Source of the DNA: Flavobacteriales bacterium UBA952
GTDB taxonomy: Bacteria; Bacteroidota; Bacteroidia; Flavobacteriales_D; Crocinitomicaceae
NCBI GenBank assembly: GCA_905182495.1
Contig: CAJJBU010000014.1
Coordinates: forward strand, 1 to 64,000
Reading direction: 5' to 3'
DNA length: 64,000 bases
Shown: positions 57,009 to 64,000 of the stretch, in pieces
How positions within the stretch are numbered: the stretch's first letter is position 1
Layout of the letters: each line of letters begins with the position of its first letter
Notes under the pieces: model-generated
What the model was told of the DNA's origin: nothing
Seen by the model: only the letters and a program-made list of their open reading frames with translations
The model's database searches: none
Program-made: the position numbers and the translations under genes

Positions 57009-57986
57009 ATGGCGGAAAAAAACGAGCCGATTCTTCAAGGAAACAACAATAGATTTGTTCTTTTCCCGATTCAACATGATGATATTTGGTCTTTTTATAA
57101 ACGGGCTGAAGCAAGCTTCTGGACAGCAGAAGAAATTGACTTGTCTCCTGACCTAATTGACTGGGAAAACAAACTCAATGATGACGAAAAGCATTTTATA
57201 AAACATGTTTTGGCGTTCTTTGCAGCTTCTGATGGGATCGTAAATGAGAATCTTGCAGAAAACTTTCTTGCAGAGGTTCAATACACCGAGGCAAAATTCT
57301 TTTATGGCTTCCAAATTGCAATGGAAAATGTTCACTCAGAAACTTATTCGCTTTTAATTGACTCTTATATTAAAGATACCGATGAAAAGAAACATTTATT
57401 CAATGCGATAGACACCCTAGAGTGTGTCAAGAAAAAAGCAGAATGGGCATTGAGGTGGATTGATAAAGGTTCTTATGCAGAACGCTTAGTGGCATTTGCA
57501 GCTGTCGAAGGGATATTCTTTTCCGGATCTTTTTGTTCTATTTTTTGGCTGAAAAAAAGAGGGCTAATGCCAGGTCTTGCTTTTTCAAATGAATTAATTT
57601 CAAGAGATGAAGGTCTTCATTGTGACTTTGCTTGCTTGCTTTACACGCAACATTTGGTAAACATGCTTCCTAAAGAACAAGTCGCAGCAATTATAAAAGA
57701 TGCCGTAGAAATTGAAAAGGAATTTGTGACAGATGCGATTCCTGTTAGGTTAATTGGAATGAATAGTGATTTGATGTCCAAGTACATTGAATTTGTAGCA
57801 GATCGTCTCCTTGTAGAGCTTGGAAACGAAAAGATTTATAATACCGAGAATCCGTTTGATTTCATGGAAATGATTTCCATACAGGGTAAAACGAACTTCT
57901 TCGAAAAAAGAGTGGGTGAGTACCAAAAAGCCGGTGTTCTTACTGGAGAGAATGACAAGGACTTCACCGTTGATGAAGATTTTTAA
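57009..57986 (+). CDS. nrdB: class Ia ribonucleotide reductase, beta subunit
   Basis: A 325-residue di-iron protein that stores the tyrosyl radical. Ligands and radical site seen: Asp75 in Ala-Ser-Asp-Gly-Ile, Glu106 and His109 in Met-Glu-Asn-Val-His, Tyr113 (radical) four residues on, and the second Glu-x2-His (Glu-Gly-Leu-His) near residue 204. The pattern is like eukaryotic R2 proteins. There is no N-terminal ATP-cone. Followed after 23 bases by nrdA; beta before alpha is an order seen in Bacteroidota. Confidence 0.96.
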   Translation: MAEKNEPILQGNNNRFVLFPIQHDDIWSFYKRAEASFWTAEEIDLSPDLIDWENKLNDDEKHFIKHVLAFFAASDGIVNENLAENFLAEVQYTEAKFFYGFQIAMENVHSETYSLLIDSYIKDTDEKKHLFNAIDTLECVKKKAEWALRWIDKGSYAERLVAFAAVEGIFFSGSFCSIFWLKKRGLMPGLAFSNELISRDEGLHCDFACLLYTQHLVNMLPKEQVAAIIKDAVEIEKEFVTDAIPVRLIGMNSDLMSKYIEFVADRLLVELGNEKIYNTENPFDFMEMISIQGKTNFFEKRVGEYQKAGVLTGENDKDFTVDEDF

Positions 57987-58009
57987 TAACCGAATAAAGA
58001 GGATAGCAG

Positions 58010-60358
58010 ATGTACGTAGTTAAAAGAGATAGTAGAAAAGAGCCTGTAAAATTCGATAAAATTACAGCTAGAATAATAAAGATGTGTTATGGCTTAGATC
58101 CTTTGGTTTCACCTGAGGCTGTAGCAATGAAGGTTATTGAAGGGATTTATGACGGGGTAACAACAACGGATTTGGATAACCTCGCCGCTGAGGTTGCTGC
58201 GGCAAAGACAATTGATCATCCTGATTATGCTTTATTAGCATCTCGAATTGCAGTATCGAATCTTCACAAGGACACCAAGAAAACATTTTCGGATGTCATG
58301 AGTGATTTATACAATTATATAGATCCAAAAACAGGAGAAAATGCGGCGCTTTTATCGGAAGAGGTTTTTTCCATTATTATGGATAACAAAGACCTTTTTG
58401 ATTCAAGTATCATCTATGACCGTGACTTTAGATACGACTACTTCGGGTTCAAAACCTTAACGCGTTCTTACCTCATGAAGCTTCATGGAAAAATTGCTGA
58501 AAGACCACAGCAAATGCTTATGAGGGTTTCAATTGGTATTCATAAAAACGATGTGGAATCCGCTTTAAAGACCTATAACTTGATGTCTGAAGGTTGGTTT
58601 ACGCATGCGACACCAACGCTATTTAACTCGGGAACGCCTAAACCTCAAATGTCATCGTGCTTCCTTTTAACAACGAAGGAAGATAGTATTGATGGGATTT
58701 ATGACACGCTTAAATCGTGTGCTCAAATTTCTCAATCCGCAGGAGGTATTGGTCTTTCTATTCACGACATTCGCGCGACAGGTTCCTACATTAAAGGAAC
58801 CAATGGTGAGTCCAACGGAATTGTGCCTATGCTACGTGTTTTTAATGACACAGCTAGATACGTTGATCAAGGTGGGGGTAAAAGAAAAGGCTCTTTCGCA
58901 ATTTATCTTGAACCGTGGCATGCCGATGTTTTTGATTTTCTTGATTTAAAAAAGAATCATGGAAAAGAAGAACAACGTGCAAGAGATCTATTTTATGCCC
59001 TTTGGATTCCAGATTTATTTATGAAACGTGTTAAAGAAAATGGGGATTGGACCTTAATGTGTCCACACGAATGCCCAGGCTTGTCAGACACGCATAGCAA
59101 AGAGTTTGAGGCGCTTTACACCAAGTATGAAAAAGCAGGTAAAGGCCGAAAAACGATTAAAGCCCAAGACCTTTGGTTTAAGATTCTAGAGTCTCAAATC
59201 GAAACGGGTACGCCGTATATGTTATATAAAGACGCTGCAAATGCAAAATCTAATCAACAAAACCTTGGCGTAATCAAGTCTTCAAACTTATGCACTGAAA
59301 TTATTGAATATACCGCTCCAGATGAAGTCGCTGTTTGTAATCTTGCTTCATTAGCGCTACCTAAATACATTAAAGAAGACAAAACATTTGATTTCGAGAA
59401 GTTATTTAATGTGACCTATCAGGCTACCTTGAATCTTAATAAAATTATTGATGGGAACTTCTACCCCGTTGAAGAGGCGAGAAACTCTAACATGAGACAC
59501 CGACCTATTGGTCTCGGCGTTCAAGGTTTGGCTGATGCTTTCATCCTTATGGGATATCCTTTTGAGTCGCCAGAAGCAAAGGCACTTAATAGAGAGGTGT
59601 TTGAAACAATGTATTTCGCTTCAATGACTGCATCGAAAGATTTGGCAAAAGAATTAGGCCATTACGAATCTTACCCAGGCTCACCTATTTCTAAAGGTGT
59701 TTTCCAATATGATATGTGGAATGTGACCCCGACTGATCGTTGGGAATGGAAGTTGCTAAAGGCTGAAGTTAAAAAGTATGGTGTTAGAAACTCATTGTTA
59801 TTGGCGCCAATGCCAACAGCATCTACAGCACAGATTCTTGGAAATAATGAGTGCTTCGAGCCTTATACGTCAAACATCTATACAAGACGCGTCCTCTCAG
59901 GAGAGTTCATCATTGTCAATAAGCACTTGTTAAAAGATCTTGTTAAAGAAAACTTGTGGACTGCTGACATGAGAAATAAAATTAAGGGAGCAAGTGGGTC
60001 GATTCAAAATATCGATGAAGTCCCTCAGCGTCTTAAAGATCTATATAAAACAGCTTGGGAAATCTCCCAGAAAGCGATTATTGATCAGGCTGCTGACCGT
60101 GGTGCTTATATCTGTCAAAGTCAATCTTTGAATATTTTCATGGAGAATGCAAACTTTGGAAAACTAACCTCTATGCATTTCTATGGATGGGAGAAGGGAT
60201 TAAAAACAGGGATGTATTACCTGAGAACAAAAGCTGCTACTGATGCCATTAAGTTTACAGTGGACAAGACTGTCGTTTCAAATAGCACCCCTAAATCAGA
60301 AGAAGAAATCGCTTGTGCAATAGACGATGGGGACGACTGCGAAATGTGTTCTGGTTAA
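58010..60358 (+). CDS. nrdA: class Ia ribonucleotide reductase, alpha subunit
   Basis: A 782-residue catalytic subunit with an N-terminal ATP-cone (about 1-90, Val-Val-Lys-Arg-Asp) for activity control, a Ser-Ser-Cys-Phe-Leu-Leu loop Cys near 218, Asn-Leu-Cys-Thr-Glu-Ile (active-site triad Asn/Cys/Glu near 425) and a C-terminal Cys-Glu-Met-Cys pair (Cys777, Cys780) that is re-reduced by thioredoxin or glutaredoxin. It makes dNDPs from NDPs. Cotranscribed with nrdB; a terminator follows. Confidence 0.97.
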   Translation: MYVVKRDSRKEPVKFDKITARIIKMCYGLDPLVSPEAVAMKVIEGIYDGVTTTDLDNLAAEVAAAKTIDHPDYALLASRIAVSNLHKDTKKTFSDVMSDLYNYIDPKTGENAALLSEEVFSIIMDNKDLFDSSIIYDRDFRYDYFGFKTLTRSYLMKLHGKIAERPQQMLMRVSIGIHKNDVESALKTYNLMSEGWFTHATPTLFNSGTPKPQMSSCFLLTTKEDSIDGIYDTLKSCAQISQSAGGIGLSIHDIRATGSYIKGTNGESNGIVPMLRVFNDTARYVDQGGGKRKGSFAIYLEPWHADVFDFLDLKKNHGKEEQRARDLFYALWIPDLFMKRVKENGDWTLMCPHECPGLSDTHSKEFEALYTKYEKAGKGRKTIKAQDLWFKILESQIETGTPYMLYKDAANAKSNQQNLGVIKSSNLCTEIIEYTAPDEVAVCNLASLALPKYIKEDKTFDFEKLFNVTYQATLNLNKIIDGNFYPVEEARNSNMRHRPIGLGVQGLADAFILMGYPFESPEAKALNREVFETMYFASMTASKDLAKELGHYESYPGSPISKGVFQYDMWNVTPTDRWEWKLLKAEVKKYGVRNSLLLAPMPTASTAQILGNNECFEPYTSNIYTRRVLSGEFIIVNKHLLKDLVKENLWTADMRNKIKGASGSIQNIDEVPQRLKDLYKTAWEISQKAIIDQAADRGAYICQSQSLNIFMENANFGKLTSMHFYGWEKGLKTGMYYLRTKAATDAIKFTVDKTVVSNSTPKSEEEIACAIDDGDDCEMCSG

Positions 60359-60386
60359 TCAAAAACTAATTATTCGTAAATAAATA

Positions 60387-60418
60387 GGGGGATGCTTAAC
60401 GCTCCCCCATTTCTTTTT
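60387..60418 (+). terminator. Rho-independent terminator after nrdA
   Basis: Stem GGGGGA/TCCCCC around a 10-base loop, followed by a T-rich tract, 29 bases after the nrdA stop. Confidence 0.75.
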
Positions 60419-60446
60419 CAAGGAAAAAAACTAATACGACAGGGTC

Positions 60447-61967
60447 ATGAAAAAAATTAAATCCGCTCTTATTTCGGTATACTACAAAGACGGTTTAGAT
60501 GAAATCGTTAAAGAGTTACATAAGAACAACGTTGAAATTTATTCAACGGGAGGGACTCAATCTTTCATTGAATCCTTAGGGGTCCCCGTTATTCCTGTTG
60601 AAGACTTAACAGAATATCCTTCTATATTAGGAGGTCGCGTAAAAACCTTACACCCCAAGATATTTGGAGGCATCCTGAATCGTAGGAGCTTAAAACAAGA
60701 TCAAGAAACAATAGAGGAGTACAATATCCCAGCACTTGATTTGGTTATTGTTGATTTATATCCTTTTGAAAAAGTTGTTGCATCAAAAGCTACTCACGAT
60801 GAGGTTATTGAAAAGGTAGATATAGGCGGCATTTCTCTTATAAGAGCTGCTGCAAAAAACTATATCGACGTCATGGTGGTTTCATCAACAAATCAGTATT
60901 CGAAATTCTTGGAAACACTAAAACAACAAGAAGGTGCTTTTAACCTTGAACAAAGAAGAGCATACGCGACTGCGTCTTTTCAAATATCTTCACATTATGA
61001 CACCTCTATTTTTAATTATTTTTCCGGCGACTCCTCAGAGGTTTTAAAAATCAGTAATTCCCAAAAAAGATCCTTGAGGTATGGCGAAAACCCACATCAA
61101 AAAGGGATGTTTTTCGGTGACTTCGATGCGGTATTCAAACAGCTTCATGGTAAAGAGCTCTCCTACAACAATTTATTAGATGTTGATGCGGCAACTAATT
61201 TAATGGGTGAGTTTTTAGACGATGGGCCCACTTTTGCGATTATGAAGCATAATAACGCTTGTGGTTTAAGTACAAGGTCAACGATTGTTGATGCCTATAA
61301 AGATGCTTTAGCAGCCGACCCGGTAAGTGCCTTTGGCGGCGTTCTTATTTCTAATACCCGAATAGACGCAGGGACAGCCGAACTTATCAGCACTTTGTTT
61401 TGCGAGGTACTCATCGCTCCTTCTTTTGATGCTGAAGGACTTGAAATTCTTAAGCAAAAGAAAAATAGAATTTTACTAGAGTCTAAGCCAATAGAAACGA
61501 CGAAGCAAACGGTAAGGTCTGTTTTAAATGGTTATCTCGTTCAAGATAAAGATCTTGCCATTGAAAATGAATCAGCGCTTCAAAATGAAACACTGCTTTC
61601 TCCCTCAAAAAATGAAATAAAAGATCTCCTTTTTGCAAATAAAATTTCAAAACACACAAAATCAAACACCATTGTTTTAGCTAAAAACCTTCAACTTCTA
61701 GCCAGTGGGACTGGTCAAACATCACGAGTTGATGCATTAAGACAAGCCATACACAAAGCAAAGTCTTTCGATTTCGACCTGAAAGGGGCGGTCATGGCAA
61801 GTGATGCGTTTTTTCCTTTTCCTGATTGTGTTGAAATTGCTCACATTCAGGGTATTGATACCGTAATACAACCTGGAGGGTCAATTAAAGACCAACTCTC
61901 TATAAAATATTGTGATGCCCATAATATGAAAATGGTTTTTACAGGTATTCGTCATTTCAAACATTAA
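60447..61967 (+). CDS. purH: bifunctional AICAR transformylase / IMP cyclohydrolase
   Basis: A 506-residue enzyme for the last two steps of IMP synthesis. N-terminal cyclohydrolase (MGS-like fold, about 1-190: Ser-Thr-Gly-Gly-Thr; Gly-Gly-Arg-Val-Lys-Thr-Leu-His-Pro-Lys), C-terminal transformylase (Arg-Tyr-Gly-Glu-Asn-Pro-His-Gln; Lys-His-Asn-Asn-Ala-Cys-Gly; Asp-Pro-Val-Ser-Ala-Phe-Gly-Gly; Gln-Pro-Gly-Gly-Ser). Full length. Gap of 75 bases to mreB. Confidence 0.97.
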   Translation: MKKIKSALISVYYKDGLDEIVKELHKNNVEIYSTGGTQSFIESLGVPVIPVEDLTEYPSILGGRVKTLHPKIFGGILNRRSLKQDQETIEEYNIPALDLVIVDLYPFEKVVASKATHDEVIEKVDIGGISLIRAAAKNYIDVMVVSSTNQYSKFLETLKQQEGAFNLEQRRAYATASFQISSHYDTSIFNYFSGDSSEVLKISNSQKRSLRYGENPHQKGMFFGDFDAVFKQLHGKELSYNNLLDVDAATNLMGEFLDDGPTFAIMKHNNACGLSTRSTIVDAYKDALAADPVSAFGGVLISNTRIDAGTAELISTLFCEVLIAPSFDAEGLEILKQKKNRILLESKPIETTKQTVRSVLNGYLVQDKDLAIENESALQNETLLSPSKNEIKDLLFANKISKHTKSNTIVLAKNLQLLASGTGQTSRVDALRQAIHKAKSFDFDLKGAVMASDAFFPFPDCVEIAHIQGIDTVIQPGGSIKDQLSIKYCDAHNMKMVFTGIRHFKH

Positions 61968-62042
61968 CTTTAGTATATTTGAAAGAGCTTCTTTATTTCA
62001 AAAGAAATCATTCAATTTACTAGCAAAGAAGGAATCGTCAAT

Positions 62043-63068
62043 ATGGGTATTTTTAGTTTTTTAACACAAGAGATAGCGATCGATTTAGGCACCGCAAATA
62101 CACTCATTATTTGGAATGACAAGGTTGTTGTTGATGAGCCCTCAATAGTCGCTAGAGACATTAAATCCGGAAAAATTGTTGCAATCGGTAAAAAGGCGCA
62201 ACAAATGCATGGTAAAACCCACAAGCTTATTGAAACGGTTAGACCACTTAAAGACGGCGTTATTGCTGATTTTCAGAGTGCTGAACAGATGATTCGAGGA
62301 ATGATTAAAATGATCAATACTGGAAGAAGTCTATTTAACCCAACCCTTCGAATGGTGATTTGTATCCCCTCAGGTATTACGGAAGTTGAAAAAAGAGCTG
62401 TTCGTGACTCGGCAGAACACGCAGGCGCAAAGGAGGTTTATCTTATACACGAACCGATGGCAGCTGCAATTGGAATTGGAATTGACGTTGAGGAGCCCAT
62501 GGGCAATATGATTATTGACATTGGCGGCGGTACTTCGGAAATTGCTGTGATTGCCCTTGGAGGAATCGTTTGCGACAAATCGATCCGTATCGCGGGAGAT
62601 GATTTCACGAGTGATATTGAAGAGTATATGAGAAGACAGCACAATATTCTTGTTGGGGAAAGAACGGCCGAGCAAATTAAAATTGAAGTGGGTGCTGCGC
62701 TTCCAGAACTCGCGAATCCGCCAGAAGAATATGCGGTACGGGGCAGAGACTTGATGACGGGAATTCCAAAAGAAATATTGGTTTCGTATACCGAAATATC
62801 ATACGCATTAGATAAAACCATTTCAAAAATTGAAGAAGCAATATTAAGCGCATTAGAGATGACCCCTCCAGAATTATCTGCAGATATATACAAAACGGGT
62901 ATTTATCTTGCGGGAGGAGGTTCAATGCTACGCGGATTAGATGACAGGATTTCAGCCAAAACAAAGCTCCCTGTGCATATTGCAGAAGACCCTTTGCGAG
63001 CCGTAGCTCGAGGGACAAGTATCGCTCTTAAAAACATCGATAAATACCAGTTCTTAATCAAGGATTAA
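62043..63068 (+). CDS. mreB: rod shape-determining protein MreB
   Basis: A 341-residue actin homologue (Ile-Asp-Leu-Gly-Thr-Ala-Asn-Thr at about 13-20, Asp-Ile-Gly-Gly-Gly-Thr-Ser near 160, Leu-Ala-Gly-Gly-Gly-Ser near 289). It guides lateral cell-wall synthesis with MreC and MreD. First of an mreBCD unit that runs off the window. Confidence 0.97.
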   Translation: MGIFSFLTQEIAIDLGTANTLIIWNDKVVVDEPSIVARDIKSGKIVAIGKKAQQMHGKTHKLIETVRPLKDGVIADFQSAEQMIRGMIKMINTGRSLFNPTLRMVICIPSGITEVEKRAVRDSAEHAGAKEVYLIHEPMAAAIGIGIDVEEPMGNMIIDIGGGTSEIAVIALGGIVCDKSIRIAGDDFTSDIEEYMRRQHNILVGERTAEQIKIEVGAALPELANPPEEYAVRGRDLMTGIPKEILVSYTEISYALDKTISKIEEAILSALEMTPPELSADIYKTGIYLAGGGSMLRGLDDRISAKTKLPVHIAEDPLRAVARGTSIALKNIDKYQFLIKD

Positions 63069-63115
63069 TCTTATTGAATTTTAAAAAGTCTAGGCGCTAC
63101 TCTTAGGTACTTTCT

Positions 63116-63123
63116 TATCTTTG
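63116..63123 (+). promoter_or_regulatory. internal promoter -7 box (TATCTTTG) 3 bases before the mreC ATG
   Basis: Exact TAnnTTTG between mreB and mreC. If used, mreC would be made from a leaderless transcript separately from mreB. Confidence 0.45.
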
Positions 63124-63126
63124 AAC

Positions 63127-63942
63127 ATGCAGAACTTAATAGCCTTTATTAGACGGTTACGTTTCCTTATCGTTTTTCTGTTATTTCAGTTTTTTGCTCT
63201 GTCCATGTATGTCACTTATATGTCTACTCCAAAAAGCAGCTACTTTACCACGGCCTCTGTTATTACAGGGAGTTTGTTTGAAATAAGGCATTCTATCTCC
63301 CAACATTTTCAGCTAGAAGAAAACAATGAACAGCTTCAAGAGGAAAACATTGAATTGCGAAAAAGCTCCTCCTTATTTCTATATAATTCAAGCTTTTCGA
63401 CACTGCACACCCAAGACTCTATTTATGCCCAGCAGTATGATTATATAGCAGGCACAATTATTAATTCAACAACGACAAAAAGAAATAACTTTTTCACCTT
63501 AAATGTTGGGGAAATTCAGGGTGTAGAAAAAGGCATGGGTGTGTTTTCTAGCAATGGAGTCGTTGGGATTATACACAACACGAGCCCTCACTACAGCGTT
63601 GTTAAAAGCGTACTGACAAAAAACATTAATATAGATGTTCTTCTAACTGATGTCGGTGCACACGGAATGTTAAAGTGGGACGGTGAAGACCCAAGAATCG
63701 GCAAGGTCACAGGCATTAGCAACGACATCGCCATTCCAATTGGTAGTAAGTTGATTACACGTGGAGGAAGTGGGATTTTCCCCAAAGGAATCGATGTCGG
63801 TTTTGTTAAAGCAATTAAACCTATTGAAGGTGAGGCCTCTTGGCATATCGATTTAGAATTTACCGAATCCTATGCCACTCTCGAAAACATTTACATCGTT
63901 AAGAATTTGTTCTTAAATGAATTTAACAATATTCAAAACTGA
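63127..63942 (+). CDS. mreC: rod shape-determining protein MreC
   Basis: A 271-residue protein: one membrane helix (about 12-32), a short coiled coil (about 55-78; Asn-Glu-Gln-Leu-Gln-Glu-Glu-Asn) and the beta-rich MreC domain with Asn-Val-Gly-Glu-x-Gln-Gly-Val and Gly-Val-Val-Gly-Ile-Ile. It links MreB to penicillin-binding proteins. The ATG at 63127 is preferred over the TTG at 63121, which lies in the promoter box. Confidence 0.93.
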   Translation: MQNLIAFIRRLRFLIVFLLFQFFALSMYVTYMSTPKSSYFTTASVITGSLFEIRHSISQHFQLEENNEQLQEENIELRKSSSLFLYNSSFSTLHTQDSIYAQQYDYIAGTIINSTTTKRNNFFTLNVGEIQGVEKGMGVFSSNGVVGIIHNTSPHYSVVKSVLTKNINIDVLLTDVGAHGMLKWDGEDPRIGKVTGISNDIAIPIGSKLITRGGSGIFPKGIDVGFVKAIKPIEGEASWHIDLEFTESYATLENIYIVKNLFLNEFNNIQN

Positions 63943-63945
63943 GAA

Positions 63946-64000
63946 ATGCCACAACTTCAAATTTACTTTCTGCGGCTTCTCCTGTTTGTTTTCTTGCAGG
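63946..64000 (+). CDS. mreD: probable rod shape-determining protein MreD, N-terminal fragment (partial)
   Basis: An ATG 3 bases after the mreC stop opens a hydrophobic frame (18 codons visible) that runs off the window. Position after mreBC and the start of a membrane helix fit MreD; too short to confirm by motif. Confidence 0.55.
   Translation, partial: MPQLQIYFLRLLLFVFLQ

Noticed and set aside
62438-62893. 151-codon open frame antisense to mreB
   Set aside because: Complete overlap with mreB; no start context or recognisable motif.

Overview
The window looks like a chromosomal segment of a Bacteroidota member, most likely a marine Flavobacteriales relative of the Cryomorphaceae/Crocinitomicaceae type (an inference from gene content; no rRNA is present to confirm it). 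Evidence: AT-rich DNA, Bacteroidota-type promoter -7 boxes (TAnnTTTG) in front of many genes, type IX secretion sorting domains, a gliding-motility-type C-terminal domain, a TonB receptor paired with a DUF4249 lipoprotein, DUF4403 and DUF2891 proteins, and monomeric NADP isocitrate dehydrogenase. No rRNA, tRNA, CRISPR array, insertion sequence or prophage was recognised.

Layout. 1-3.5 kb: tail of a cytochrome c oxidase operon (subunit III end, subunit IV, two SCO proteins, a DUF3050 protein, a DUF420 membrane protein). 3.5-6.0 kb (minus): OmpA-like protein and DUF4403 lipoprotein. 6.1-11.1 kb: isocitrate dehydrogenase, then a polytopic membrane protein with a DUF2891 protein. 11.1-12.5 kb (minus): small secreted protein and a BrkB/YihY protein. 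12.6-19.5 kb: an ECF sigma factor, a one-TM/coiled-coil/beta-barrel protein, a TonB receptor, a DUF4249 lipoprotein, a ClpP-fold lipoprotein and a Cys-pair protein. 19.5-24.6 kb: proC, secreted thioredoxin-like protein, DUF2461 protein, then a Crp/Fnr regulator with a quinone reductase and an HchA-like protein. 24.8-40.4 kb: B12-binding radical SAM enzyme, acidic lipoprotein, AsmA-like protein, pirin, MscS channel, fumC, a 51-residue membrane protein, tryptophan 2,3-dioxygenase, peptide-binding lipoprotein, and a large T9SS surface protein. 40.7-51 kb: M20 dipeptidase, LEA14-like lipoprotein and polA as an operon, rseP, a small lipoprotein, paaZ, and amt with a coupled 70-residue partner. 51-56.5 kb (minus): hflX, cytochrome c, membrane protein, lepA, FAD oxidoreductase, comF. 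57-64 kb: nrdB-nrdA, purH, mreB-mreC and the start of a probable mreD.

Two points stand out. First, 12.6-18.1 kb reads as a signalling unit in which one polypeptide could run from the cytoplasm (next to an ECF sigma factor) through the inner membrane and a periplasmic coiled coil into an outer-membrane barrel, beside a TonB receptor; no FecR-type anti-sigma is present. Second, five otherwise intact genes (DUF420, the ClpP-fold lipoprotein, the Cys-pair protein, asmA, hflX) are each broken by one or two single-base frame changes, mostly at short homopolymers. That pattern fits uncorrected sequencing indels better than gene decay.
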